The notes under the pieces: model-generated
Database searches by the model: none
What the model was told of the DNA's origin: nothing
What the model saw: only the letters and a program-made list of their open reading frames with translations
From: Gnetum montanum
Lineage: Eukaryota > Streptophyta > Gnetopsida > Gnetales > Gnetaceae
Assembly (NCBI GenBank): GCA_015680685.1
Contig: MNCI01034769.1
Span: 417,246-481,245 of the forward strand
DNA: 64,000 bases
Direction of reading: 5' to 3'
Part shown: in pieces, positions 32,165-44,615 of the stretch
Position numbering within the stretch: the stretch's first letter is position 1
Layout of the letters: every line of letters begins with the position of its first letter
Made by a program: the position numbers and the translations under genes

Positions 32165-32570
32165 GCATGGCCCGAAAAGACCTTAAACTAGCTTACAGCC
32201 CAGAACGGCCTAAAACTATCAGTTTTTGCATTGCTTTCCTTTCATTCATATATTCTAACTTTTTTTACAGCAAATGTTGCTTGATGTTATTTTCTTTTAT
32301 TTTTTCAGGATCCTATAGGCACATCGCATGACTACAGGTGTAACATCACACCTTACACAAGCAAGGTAATCACCAGTCTGCTATGACTGTAAACTGACAC
32401 AGATAGTCCGCCATGACTATAAACTGGCAAAGCTCATCCTTAGGTCATGACGTTAAACTAGAAAAACATCCACTGTCTACTACGACATTAAACTAGCATT
32501 CAACAGTCTACTAGGACTATAAACTAGCACATCATGGTCTGCCAAGACTTTAAACTGGCATGTAACTGAT
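32165..32570 (+). repeat. 31-bp phrase array of element C
   Basis: About ten units, here as the complement of those in A and B: GTCTACTAGGACTATAAACTAGCA, GTCTGCCAAGACTTTAAACT (31-bp spacing), each with a variable tail. It starts with GGCCCGAAAAGACCTTAAAC. It lies 300 bp after the protease stop. Confidence 0.85.
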
Positions 32571-33655
32571 CTAATCCGAACACTTGTCATTGCCTTGGGA
32601 GTACTCATAGCATCAACGCCTCCCATCCTTTTGGTGATTCTTTTGGAGCACTTTCCATTAGTGTGGTATTCAGAACACTTGCAGCATCATCACCTTGGCA
32701 CCTTCACTGGTTTCCTGAGCACTTGCAACTAGCATAGCATTTGACACTTTCACAGCATCTTCACATCCAGCACTTGAAGCATCTTCACATCTGACATTTG
32801 CACTTTCATTTCACATTTTGTGTTTTCTTGTCCTCTCTGAGTTGTGTTTGTAGGATGAAGCCTTGGACACGGTCGTGCAAATGTGCATTTCATCACAGCA
32901 GCAAGTTATCACGTTGCTTTGATGTGTGTAACTGGACTAGTTGAGCCACTCAAGAGTGCACATCCCCCTCTTCCCTATTATAGCCTATGCACATCCAACA
33001 TCCTCTCATACTCTCCGTATTCATGATTTCACATTCCTCCGATGCATATGCACTATGACACACATGGCATTCCCTTCACATCAACTATAGAACCCATGGT
33101 TGATGTAACATAATTCATCCTCTGGGGTGCTTCTATTGCATATGTCAAAGCCTAGATGGATGTAACATCAATCATCCCTGGGAAACAAATCCCATCTTCT
33201 CGATGGCCAACTTGCAGCTAACATTCAACAGTAAGCCAAACCCAAAGAAGGTTCACCTCACACACAAAAAAAAAAAAGCAACAAGGCTGCAGCTTCGCAA
33301 TTGGCCCATCATTGGATGAACTTTGATGCTCTCATAAACACTCCAACAAGAGGTTAACATTCCACGAGCAAGCTACTTCATGCCATGATCACTATCAACC
33401 ATGCTAAATCTGCATCTTACATCATGATCCACTGTTTGCATTTCGTTCCCACCATTTAAATTTCATCTCCCTAGCATTGCCTATACCCCTTGTCCCTTAG
33501 CATAACCTTATTCCCATAACACTCTTGAGCATGGTAAAACGACATCCGATCTTGTGCTGACAAATGACATTGGTGATATGTCTGCTATGGTGTTTTGTAA
33601 TTCTTTGTCGACGTCTTTCGAGCCACTCCTCCAGACATCAACAAAGAAGGACCAT
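32571..33655 (+). other. 3' internal region of element C (noncoding)
   Basis: Between array and 3' LTR. It contains GCATCTTCACATC-type repeats (32690-32800), a TGTAACATCAATCATCC block repeated near 33110 and 33165, and a poly-A run near 33267. It ends with ACATCAACAAAGAAGGACCA, which is the purine-rich primer region. It is shared with 841-1585 (A) and 3489-4190 (B). No coding region is seen. Confidence 0.65.
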
Positions 33656-34593
33656 TGAAACACCACAAAATTTCGGGTATCGGCATCTTGACTACAGATT
33701 TTTCTAAGTGTCAGAACAATGGCACTTTCAACACCCTGCTATGCAAGGTAGCGTAGCACCATGCTGTTACATGATGTTACGCGCTGCTACGTTACATAAC
33801 GTAGCGTAGCATAGCGTAGTGTAGCGTAACACCTTGCTACACTACACTATTATGCCCTGTTACCTGATGTTACACATTGTTACTTGCTGTTACGTGCTGT
33901 TACGCGTTGTTACACAGTGTTACCTACCGCACTGCCACGTGGCGCCAAGTCTGCATTTTGGGCTAATCTTAGCCCTATAAATACCTCTGCGCCCTTTTTT
34001 TCAAAAAAAGAGAAGAGAACAAAAAGGGGGGAAGGCTTCAATTTCTTCACCAGCAAGGCATTTGGCATTTTTTCATTTTGGCACTTAGCTCCATGGGCGA
34101 ATGAGACCCAGAGCACACCACACCAATAGAGAGGCACATTACATGGTATACTATGACCATCGACCCAGGAGGCACAGTTTATCACAGTGAGCACCAGATT
34201 TCACAGCCCGACACCACCAAGGCTGTGATTTCACTCCTACTGTGCCTATTGTTCACTTTGTATAATTGTACCCTTTTTCAGGGTGGTGTATCTTTCTATT
34301 CAAACTCTCTTTTTGGCTGATCATAGCATTTATTTGGCATTGTTAAGCATTAAATCATATTCACTGCCCTGTTACGTACTTTAGCATGTTTCTACTACTG
34401 TGCACATTATGTTTTCTTTTATTATTTGCAAAAAGGTTATTGTACACCGATTAAGTCCCTGTCTAATCAACCAAACCGTTCAGGGCACCCTGAATCAGTT
34501 TTCTCCAACACTACCCTCACGCGGATTCGGGGTTAGGCTATGCGCCCGAAGACCTCTCGGTCTTTCCAACCACTGAAATTTTCTTTTGCTACA
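33656..34593 (+). repeat. 3' LTR of element C
   Basis: 938 bp, TG...CA ends, G-box at 33936-33941 and TATA box at 33976-33983. It is shorter than the 5' LTR through a reduced palindrome array, and carries a small extra TTTCATTTTG near 34070. Confidence 0.9.
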
Positions 34594-34598
34594 GGGGT

Positions 34599-35585
34599 TG
34601 CAAGTCCTAGGGTTTCAAGTGGCATAGTTGCAAGGGGAGGGGGTCTGGTGGTGGCCAAGAAGTGGCCTACCATGGAGACAAGGGATGATATAGGTGTTTT
34701 TCCCTACATTTTTGAAAAAAAAATTTGTATCTTTGGCATGGTGTAGGGGCTCTGTGTGTTGCACGCTGCAAGGGCTATGGGTGCTATTGTGCCCTATGGC
34801 ATGCTGCAAGGGCCACAAGGGTGATTGTGCCAAGGCACGTTTTTTTTCTTCTTATTTTAAATGAGGCTATGACAGAGATGCAACCTGCCATGACAATGCA
34901 TAAGGGGTGAGGTAGGGGTCTATCCCTATAATTTTTTTGCTTCTCTTTTTTTTTTTAGAGCGGCGATGATGGAGGGAGAGAGGGTAGGGCTTGGTGGGCA
35001 AGATGGGTGCAGTAACATGGTAGGTGCAATGCATAGTAGAGTGTGGGAGTGAGATGTGTCAGGAGTGATCATGATGCATAATAGAGTATGGTAGGGTGTA
35101 GGCACCGCATGTGGCACCATGGTAGGATGCGACACACAATGTCATGGCAGGGCATGGTGCACAGAGGATGGTGGGACAACAGTGTGTGAAGGCTACACTC
35201 TCCACCACTGTAACCAGGACTACACTCTCCACACCTTGGAAGCATAGTTTCCACCAAGTATTTGACAAAATGTTTTCTTTTCCAAGTGTTTGTCAAAATG
35301 TCTCTACCCCAAAAGTTCATTTTTTGGGACTACACTCTATAGAGAGCATAGTTGAAAGTTAGAAAAATTCACAATTTGGGACTATGCTCTCTATTGAGGC
35401 AATCTAGAGTTAGAAAATTTTTGTAATTTTCAAAACTATGCTCTCCACTAAGGCAGCCCAAAGTTAGAAAAATTTTGCAATTTTTTGAACTATGCTCTAC
35501 ACTAAGGTAGTTTGGAGTTACAAAAATTTTGCCAAAATTTTGTAAACTATGCATGACGCTAGACCTACAAAATATAGCACTAAGC
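34599..35585 (+). other. Upstream region of the antisense gene in A, right part
   Basis: It starts with GGTTGCAAG..GGGG phrases like those of 11000-11335. At 34960-35190 there are ATGGTAGG..GGTGCA phrases matching 11500-11740. At 35320-35560 there are about four units of 55-60 bp: ACTATGCTCTCCACTAAGG then GTTAGAAAAATTTTGCAATT. These units resemble the repeated motif in the LTR U3 of A and B. No conserved frame is found. Confidence 0.55.
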
Positions 35586-38500
35586 CTATGAAAACATGTT
35601 GTACCCCAATGAGTACTAGGCACGTCAAATGGATTAGTTGACATCCTATACCCATGAGGCCTCAGAATGTATTGCCAAAATTAAGAATTTTTTGTTAATT
35701 TATGTTATATAGTGTTAATTTTCTAACTTACTTTAATAATTTAATGCCAAATTTTGCATCTACATATATATACTAATGCTTTGTTTATTGCCTAGCAAAT
35801 GCAAGGTGTTGTTGAAGCCTATCTTGATTGTAGTGGAGTTCATGGGCATCCTATGCTATATGAGCAAGCCTATTTCCAACATACCTACACCACATATGTG
35901 GGTGGGCCATCAAGCGGTGTGGTTCTGGCTAAGGGCTTATGAGTTCCTAGAATACTTGTTGCAGTAGTTTAGTGCGATGATGTGGTCACACCTAGCGACA
36001 AAGGCTACTAGTGCCATCAAGAAGACGTTGCTACCTAAGGCTAATTGGGACATCCTGAGATTCATCTCAGATGAGCCTCCTACTAGTGGTGATGGGGCAA
36101 GTGGTTTGGGTAGAGGTCCTAGGAGCACTCGACACCTATCTAGGATATGGCACATGATAGGGTTTGGTTGCTACAATAAGATCAACACCCTTCTTATTGC
36201 ACTGCAAGTGTAGACCCTATTCTAGAAACCACCTAGAATTGTCTACTGGGCTAGAGGGTAAGTGTGTTTATGCCTTTTGCAATTTTTTTCCTAATAGCTC
36301 ATGTCAAATTACTAACATCTCATGATTAACAATAGGTTCAAAGTTAACGAGGAGGGCCTACATGATGAGGTGGGTGCCCTAGCCTTAACCCGCACTACCC
36401 TGGAGGTGTTCTCTTCTAGCTCAAATGTTCAAGAAACTATGATTGAGTAGGTGGGGCCCGATCTGAAGGCCTATCCCACTCAATACTAAAAGGCATACGA
36501 GTGGTGTAGAACTCATAGTTGGTTGGATAAGGAGTGGGCTACTAGTGAGATCAACACCAAAGAGATTCTTGCAATGCCACCCCTATCTTGGAGCCCATTT
36601 GTGCCACATATGTGTCTATGTTTTGGCTTATGTAGTTTCTTGTGTATGCCTATTAGTTTAACTTTGCATGATGCTAACTTTGGTTTGCCTTTGTTGTAGC
36701 AATGGTTGCATCAGGCAAGATGATAGTGATCACCATGAGCTACATAGAGGCCACCCTTATCATGAAGTATGGTGATGTGGAGGGTGCGTAACACTGGCTA
36801 TGCCATAAAGCTCTAGATGCACTGACAGCTTAGCTCACACATGTAGGATTGATGGACCTATTTTTGGCCCTTAGCCAGAGTATCTCCATGGCTAAAATGG
36901 TCACCATCATTGACTCCTTTAGCAGTGACATCAGGTAGTTTGTCACTTGGGTGCATGGTGTGATAGTAGTGCTAGGCCTCAGTGAGGCCTTCTTTGCCAA
37001 CCTCTTTGGCTTTTCTACTAATGGCCCAACGATTGTCGATAAGGCCAACAAAGAGGTAGACTACAGAGGGAAGACCAAGGACTAGTTGAAGGCCACTTGA
37101 TCTTACAAGGGCATACCAATTAAGAATGCACTTATTCCTAAGGTGCAGGAGCTCTACCCTCTGTTTCGCACTTGTGCCTTTCCAAAGTTACTCTCCCAAG
37201 GAAAGATCCTTAGGCTAAAATAGGCACAGGTGATGAAGGAGCTACTACTGGAGGGTACAAGGTTCAACTGGGCTACATATATAGCCACCAGCTTACATGT
37301 GAAGATCTCTAGGTTGCGGTTCAACCTCCCGGAGAGTCCCACATCCACTTCACGTTTTTCACAGGATACCTACAAAGGTTTGCAAAGCTCTTGGTTGTGT
37401 GTGTCGATGGGTGATGGATGGTGTAGGACCACAAGCAGCTATCCAAGCCATGGATCAAGCACATGTTCATGACTACACATGCACAAGACCCCCCAAAGGG
37501 GATCAATGAGTCATCATTCATTACGACTAAGGTTCCCATAGGGTAGTCACATTACTTACATGATAGCGTGGGCAAGGGTCCTCGAGTTAGCACGGGGAAT
37601 GTGAGTAAGGTAGATCACTATATAGCAAAGATGGTGGAACCATCTAAGGCCAAGATCAAGAGGTCACATCCTAAGGAGAAGGCTACCCCTAAGATTAGGA
37701 AGCTGAGTAGCAAGAGGATCTATATTAAGCTTCAAAGCTTGCATGCAGATGTTGCATGTTAGTATATGTAACTTCTTAGGTGCATTAATTATATTTACGT
37801 ATGTTTATAGTTTTATACTATTAACTAGCTCATGACATACATATGTGTACTAATGTGCTATGTATGTATATATGTTAATTGCAGAGACAAGAGAGAGGGC
37901 TGCCAAAGCTGTGATCGAGGCAGTAGTAGAAGAAGCACCCCCTTAAGCTGGGGAGGGTGAGGCTCATGGAGATGAGCTACCTAAGGTAATATAGATCCTC
38001 TAGCAATTGGAGGAAGAGGGGTTGCTCCACCCTAATGGGGATGATTTTGATAGCTTGTTTGATGGTGTGCAGCTATGTGAGCCCCCTACACTCACACCTG
38101 AGGGCTTGTTAGGTAACTAACTTGTGTTGTCATCTATTATTTCCTAGTTGCTCTAGTATCTTTAGTTGTTTAGCCATGTGCTAATTGCATCGTTGTGTTA
38201 CAGCCTTGGATATTCCCACCAGTGTTCCCACATCTACCTACTACATGGAGTCATGGATAGACATGTTAGATAAATTTACCTTCATGGAAGGCGTTGTTGA
38301 AGACATGGTGGACCGCTTGCAATAAGCAGATCCTAAGCTCGATATGTGTGCAATGTTGCTTTACTTTATGTTACCTCACTACTTGAATGCTTAGTTCTTG
38401 GTTAAGATTGATTTATTGTTACATGATTATATGTCCTAAGCTACATAGGGATCCAAGCAAGGTGGCCAAGGTGGTTTCCCTCCCTAACCTCCCTCCTAAA

Positions 38501-39444
38501 GTTGATCATGTGTCTCATCACATGTATAATACATTGAACAAGTGCATGTGTTCTTGTGCAAAGGCATTGTGGATCTATAAGCACTCAAATGAGCACCTGT
38601 AGAAATGCATGCATGAGCTACAGGAGAGGATGACTAGCCAAGATGAGAAGATCAAAGATCATTAATCCAAATATGACTTCTTAGTGGCTAGATCATAGGG
38701 AGACAACACCTGGCATACCTCTAAGATTGAGTATGTTGATATTGGACATCTCTCAGAGGTAAGAACAAGGCCACACAAGAGTTGATAAAGCAATGGCTAC
38801 AAATGGAGTTGCTCATCCAAAAGAACCAAGATTGGAAGAACTACAACACGAAGGTCTATCAGTGGGGGCAAATGTAGAAGAACCACAAGAACTAGTATAA
38901 AGGAGAGCATGATGTGTACCTACAATGGTACAAGGAGGAGTCTATTAAACGTCGTCGCCTAGAGATGTTTCTTGAGGTGATTGTCGGGAGGTAGGCATAC
39001 GAGTTGTTCACAAAGCATATAGTGGTGAGGTTCTCTCCTGAGAGGAAAATCATCACCCCTACCACAGAGGGCTCTTCTACTACCTTTTCAATGGAGCCAC
39101 CCGCATGGACCACTATGAACAAAGGCAAGACCCTTGTAGGGATTAACTTTGTCCAAGAGAACTAGACATAACTTTCCAAGGCCAAGATCCTCTAATTCTT
39201 GGAGGTTGGCCTTGGAAAGTTACCTCTAGAACTCACCAATGCAAGACCCTCTCAAGTTAGTTTTTCTTTTTTTTTTTCTTTTTTGCTTTTTTACATGTTT
39301 TGGGTTAGCTTGTGTACTGCATATTTGCTTACTAATTGAGTGTTTTTGCTATGGTTATGGTGGCAAGTACTTGGCAATGCTATAGGTCCCAATGATGTAA
39401 TGGAGGAAGAAGAACCTCTACCCCCACCTAGCACCACTAGTTGA
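35586..39444 (+). pseudogene. Antisense multi-exon gene inside element A, copy 2 (unknown function)
   Basis: It is the sister of 12240-15944. Exons by alignment: about 35586-35670, 35796-36257, 36336-36610, 36700-37757, 37885-38112, 38204-38342, 38437-39255 and 39367-39444. Intron ends kept: AG at 35795, GT at 36258, AG at 36335, 36699, 37884 and 38203, GT at 38113 and 39256. Ends lost: GT to AT near 38343 and CAG to CAA at 39366. Shared protein stretches: LLKPILIVVEFMGIL, GHQAVWFW, NEEGLHDE, WLDKEWATSEIN, FNWATYIATSLHVKISRL, KFTFMEGVVEDMVD, RDPSKVAKVV, MEPPAWTTMNKGKTLVGINF, and a PPPSTTS C-terminus at a shared TGA. Exon 4 is the best preserved in length. Stops are frequent. It lies between protease and pol of A, on the opposite strand. 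Confidence 0.72.
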
Positions 39445-39689
39445 GCATGACCAGATGTACCCCTGCTACTAGGCATTTTTGCTATTTTTACTATGTTTTT
39501 GCCACATGATACTATTCATGCTATGTACTAATATTCATATGACATCTAATGAATGCATTTTCTATATGTAATGTGTAATGTGTAAAATTTTATTTTTATG
39601 GTTATTTGCTATGTGCTTGCTATGGTTATTACATGATGAGTTAATGTGCTAAGTCAAGAATATGCGATGATAGTGTGACTAGGTCATTG

Positions 39690-40665
39690 CAACCCCCATG
39701 CTAGTTTAAGGTCATAGCAAGAGGGCTGATGCTAGGTCAAGGCCATTTTAGACCACTACAATGGGATTAAATGTGATAGTTTAAGGCCATTCCAAGCTAC
39801 GTGCATTACCAGTTTAAGGCCATTTTGGGCCATATATTGCTAGTTTAAGGCCATTCCAAGCCATAGGTCACTAGTTTAAGGCCATGGCAGGCCACCTGTA
39901 CTACTAGTTTAAGGCCATTTTAAACCACATGTTGCCAATCTAAGGCCATGACGGGTCACACGTTGCTAGTTTAAGGCCATGCTGGGCCGCGCATTACTAG
40001 TTTACGGCTAAGGCAGGCCATGCATTGCCAATGTAAGGCCATGGCAGGCCATCCATTGCCTATTTAAGGCCATGGAAAGCCATAGATTGGAGGGTCGCAT
40101 GTTGCCAGTTTAAGGCCATGGCGGGCCATGTGTTGCTAGTTTAATGCCATGGCAGGCTACACATTACCAGTTTAAGGTTATGATGGGTCGTATATTGCTA
40201 GTTTAAGGTCATTTCAGGCCACAATGATGGGATTGCTAGTTTAGGGCCATTCTGGGACATAACAAGAGGATTAAAAGCAATAGTTTTAGGCCATTCTAAG
40301 CTATAGTAATAGTTTAAGGCCATTTCGGGCCTTTTTGGTAGGATTAAGGGGGATAGTTTTAGGCCATTCCAGGCTGTGAGTTACCAGTTTAAGGCCATGG
40401 TGGACCACGTGTACTACTAGTTTAAGGCCATTTTGAGCCATGCATTGCCAGTTTAAGGCCATGGTAGGCTACACGTTGCCAATTTAAGGCCATGGCAGGC
40501 CGCACATCAGCAACTTAAGGCCATGGTAGGATACACGTTGCCAATTTAAGACCATGGCAGGCCGCACATCAGCAACTTAAGGCCATGGCAGGCCACACGT
40601 TGCTAGTTTAAGGTCATGGCAAGTCACACGTTGCTAGTTTATGATCATGGCAAGCTACCTATTGC
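39690..40665 (-). repeat. Long 31-bp tandem array of element A
   Basis: About 30 units of 31 bp, core TAGTTTAAGGCCATGGCAGG then CCACACGTTGC-type tail. Part of the right end (about 40470-40600) alternates two unit types, giving a 62-bp higher-order repeat (tails CACATCAG and CACGTTGC). The core contains GGCCATGGC, which is nearly self-complementary. It is the longest and most regular of the arrays; that of B at the same site is only about 300 bp. Confidence 0.9.
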
Positions 40666-41149
40666 TACCTCTTTTTTTTGTAATTTTATCTTTTATGATT
40701 TTTATGTGTTTTGATGTTTTTTTATGCATGAATGCAAATGCATTGAAGCAACAATGACAGAAATGTAAAATAAGCTACCGAATGTGTAGGTAATGTAGAT
40801 GGTAAGCTAAGCAATTAAATTGAATGCAAATAATATGTTATAGTACTAATGCAACGTAAATGGGAAGTAGGATGTAGGGTGTGGGGAAGTGAATAGCAAG
40901 CAGGTTCCTAGCACACCTTCAAACTAGGGGGGCACCCTAGTCACATACTTTATTTTTAATTCAATGTGGATTAGGCGGCACATAGAGCCTACATTACACT
41001 ATTCAGTAGTCTCCTTAACCCTCGCTCACTACATTGAAGGGCAATTCTACCCACATGGCATCCTCCAAGAGGTCAATGGCTTCTATTGCCTCTTCGGGTG
41101 TGTTGACCTTATGTGTTTCGTTGTCTACCGAAGGTGTGTCATCAAGGAA

Positions 41150-41790
41150 TTTGACCTCTGACCCTTGCTTCATGTCTATGTTGTTAATAGCTGGAGGGAC
41201 GGTGTTATCATCATGGATGATAACTTCACCACCTTCATATGGAAGGTGGATTTCTTGATGAATTGGGGAGGAGATAGCATGTAGCTAGGCCTACCTAATA
41301 TCAAGTTAAATTCTAGCATCTCTATGATAATGAATTTAGTGGTGGTGGGGAATTACTCCCTTGCCATGAAGGCTATTATGATGATACCTGAAAAATGATG
41401 TGCAACCTACTAAAGGACTTTAGGCACATGGTTTCTTTTGGCTTGATTTGGTCCATGAGACCTAACTTATCAATGACAATCTATAGCATAACATTTTCTG
41501 TTGCCCTATCATCAACATGCACCCTCCAAATCTTGCATTGCCTAACACATACGGTGATAAACATGGGGGCCATTATGACCTCACCTTTCTTAGGGTTGAC
41601 CTTAATTTCCTCATCACAAAATGCGAGGAGTGTGGAGCTTGATTCCTATGGTGCAAGAGGAAACATCATAGCGTGGATGGAATTCTCATCTGCTAGGATG
41701 TCCTCTATAATAAGAATGGAGGTTAGCATCCACACTAGTGCTTCATAGAGGGTAGACGAGGTCATGATTAGGTCATAAAGATTCAATGTT
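41150..41790 (-). pseudogene. Protease region of A
   Basis: Read leftward, it aligns with 16906-17613. VHVDD-type active-site region near 41520-41480, the E..GFN.ILGR-like block near 41340-41290, and HQEIHLPYEGGEVIIHDD near 41270-41215, followed by an acidic tail. It is broken by several stops and shifts, unlike the open copy in B. Confidence 0.7.
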
Positions 41791-41889
41791 GTATTTTTCT
41801 ATTTGAGTGCTTACTTAACCTAGGCTAATGCATCTATGAAGTCTTTGCCATCAATTGTGTTTTTACTAGCTTTGACTTCTTTCATACAC

Positions 41890-44615
41890 CCTAAGAGATG
41901 AATTTCACAGGGAGGTGACTTGGGCTTTGTTGGCTTGGCCTACACAAGGGCCTCAGTGCTTCATTACAATTTGTTGGTGGTAGCCTCCTTAGTTGTTTTG
42001 GCCATGGGGACTATAGATATAGGGACTAATTTTGGCAAACTAAGTGCTCTTTGCTCTTGATGTTACCTAATCATCCTATCTGCGAGATGCTCATTGGGCC
42101 TCTCAGGTCACCACCTAGGGGATCTATTAATGTTGCTAGTAGGATTGACCCTTGGATGGGAAGGGACCATGCGTTACTCACTACTAGACTTAGGGTAGGT
42201 GAGGAGTCAGCATGTTGTGGCACCCTGACAACAAAGGGTGGCTGAACTATTATTGTTATGACATGCTAAAGGATCCTAACCATGAAGGAAGTTGTAGGTG
42301 CTTGAGGTGGAACTCTGATAATGAAAGAGGGCCTTGAACCCATAGGGGTAGTGGAGGCCCTTGTGCTACTAGAGGGCACATGGACCATGAATGGCCACTA
42401 CACTGATTCTAGGTTTTCATCGATGCTAATAGTATTTATGACATAGCCTACATTTTCTGCATTTAAAGGGTCCTTATACACCCTCATATATTGGTTCTAA
42501 GATCTAAATGGATTAGTAGCATCAAGTACCAACTCACCTCTATCAATCATTCTTTGGAGGTCATCGTGTAGGGCTATGCAAAAATTGGTGTTGTGACTGG
42601 GCAATTGGTGGTAGTGGCAAAACTAATCCAACCTAAAGTGTTTTAGGACCGAAGGCTCATTCAATGCTACCAACATGGGATTCCTTGGGAGCTTGCAATA
42701 TCTATCATGTCTTTTGTGAGCATCTTTAGAAAACTGCTTGTACTGGATATGTCCATCCTTCAACAGTTGATCCAATAATTCTGAAGGTTTTAATGGTAGC
42801 AAGCTGTACTTGGAGCAATCCTTGTGCTCAAATTTAGGCCTTGAAGTAGCCTATGCTAGGGACACTAGTGATGTGGGCTAGTTAGTTTTCATAGTGCTAG
42901 GGCTAACAGTTTTGTTGTTGGTTGGGGCCTTGGGTGGCCTGGTTGTTGGCCTCAAGTTGGTTATTTTAGCCTCCTTGGCCACAGTCGCCATGGTTGCATT
43001 TTTCTTTCCTTTATCCTTTTCCTTCCTCGCATGTAGGTTTTTGAAGGCCATGTAGGTTTGATCCTTACTAGCTTCGACTGCATCCTGTATGCTCTTGGTC
43101 TAGGAAAAGGCTTAGCTTAAAGACTGTGGGCCCAAGTAGTATAGTTTTAACTTTATGAAGTCATTAACTACAGCCTTAGATATGGCTAGGAGGTGTGTTT
43201 TAGCTATTGGCTCTTGTATTTCATTTAATGAGGCACTCCAACATTGGATGATTTTTTGTACAGGCTCTAGGGGGCCCTACTTGATTTGCATTAGTTGGTC
43301 CAATGTGATTTCCAACTTTAAGTTGTACTTGAAGCACATCACGAATTGGCTCAGAAGATTCTCCAAAGAGGAGATAAAGCCCTTAGGTAATGCACAGTAC
43401 CAGTCTAGCACCTTTCCAATGAGTGACATGGCAAAAATACATATGATGCCATGTGGCCATGCTTGCAATAGTAGGCACTTGAACCTAAATGTCACTAGGC
43501 ATGTGTTGGGATCTACTTCACGATTGTACTTTCTAAGTAGGGGTAGCAAGATCCCAATTGGCAACATCAGTGGTGGGATAGTAGAGTTTATGGGGTCTTC
43601 TTGGTAGAAGTCCACTACTTTAACTATTTTAGAGGAGGTAGCCTTGAGCCACTTCACCTCTTCTATCAAGGTTTGGATCAATTGGAATTCCTAATCTAAG
43701 TTTTGGAATGCTGCAATGGGCTATTATGGTTATGCTACCTATTGTGCTAGTTGTGTGGTCCATGAGCTAGTTGTAGGTTATGGGACCATGCGAGGTGCTT
43801 GTTGCATTAGTTTTGTTATGGGCATAGTGACTAGGCCAAGCCTCACTTGTGTAGGTTGGACCACTACTGAGGGTGTTGATGAAATAGGTAGGATGTAAGG
43901 TGCTTAAGTTTTTTGGGGCTAAGAGACATGCACTATGTGAATCTAAGGTTGAGCTGGCATGATTTCTACTGGCAAAGATGAATGGGTAGGCTGCGACAAT
44001 GCCACAAAGGACAAGTTAATAAGAGGTACTGCATCATGATGTGTATGTTGCATCTAGTGCATCACTATCATAGGCATTAACCTAGAAGGTGATGCTAGGG
44101 CTATGACTATCTCAAGAAAGACGGGTGAATGGAACTATAGGAGGGCCAGACCAAGGATTTTCTATTGGAGAATGGTGTGGAAGGAGTCCTTATGCTCAAA
44201 ACGAGCTTTGAAATCATCCTCCACCCCATGTAGGAGCTCCTTGTATTCTATTCCCACTTCATGCTCATTTGCTCGAATGAGCTAGGCAAGTATCCAATGG
44301 TAGGGTTCCATGAGCAGGATGCAATCAATTGAGGAGAGGATATACTCCCATCCATTTTGGTGGATAAGTTCCTAGCCTCATTTGGCTTCCATGCCCAAAT
44401 AGTCTACGAATAGCCCTACTTGAATCTTTGTGGAAATGAAGTTGTATTATTTATCGTTTAGCATGGTATACTCTAGGTCTTGGCCATGTAGCCTAAGGAA
44501 TTTCCTTGACTTTTCCATAGTAGGACTGGCAGGGTGGTCAATCCTATTTTCTTATTGGATGGGAAAAATGGCTAGTGTGCTCAAGATTGATGTTGAAGAC
44601 TATTCAAAACTCATG
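41890..44615 (-). pseudogene. gag and gag-protease linker of A
   Basis: The ATG at 44615 begins MSFE, followed by stops, then YNFISTKIQVGLFVDYLG and ELIHQNGWEYILSSIDC near 44440-44320. The capsid-like domain is the best part (43681-43277, 134 open residues): VVDFYQEDPINSTIPPLMLP, KVLDWYCALPKGFISSLENL, YNLKLEITLDQLMQIK. The segment toward the linker has KCKDHSKY-like sequence near 42830, and PFVIR-P-type peptides near 42330-42200. It is the same protein as in B and C. Confidence 0.78.

Larger units (their letters stand above)
27238..34593 (+). mobile_element. Element C: 7.36-kb non-autonomous gag-protease retrotransposon
   Basis: Two LTRs (27238-28267 and 33656-34593) begin TGAAACACCACAAAATTT and end GCTACA. 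GGGGT precedes (27233-27237) and follows (34594-34598) as a perfect 5-bp target duplication. The interior has a primer site, gag, protease, a 31-bp array and a 3' region, all homologous to A and B but in the opposite orientation. There is no RT, RNase H or integrase and no antisense gene. The distance from the protease end (31856) to the 3' LTR is only 1.8 kb. LTR ends, TATA phrase and primer site show kinship with A and B, so I infer mobilisation in trans by enzymes of the giants. Confidence 0.9.

Noticed and set aside
39690-40665. CRISPR-like regular repeats
   Set aside because: Units are contiguous degenerate copies without unique spacers, in a plant retrotransposon; there are no cas genes.
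43155-43607. 150-residue plus-strand frame
   Set aside because: It is the reverse strand of the gag domain of A (43277-43681), which has recognisable motifs.
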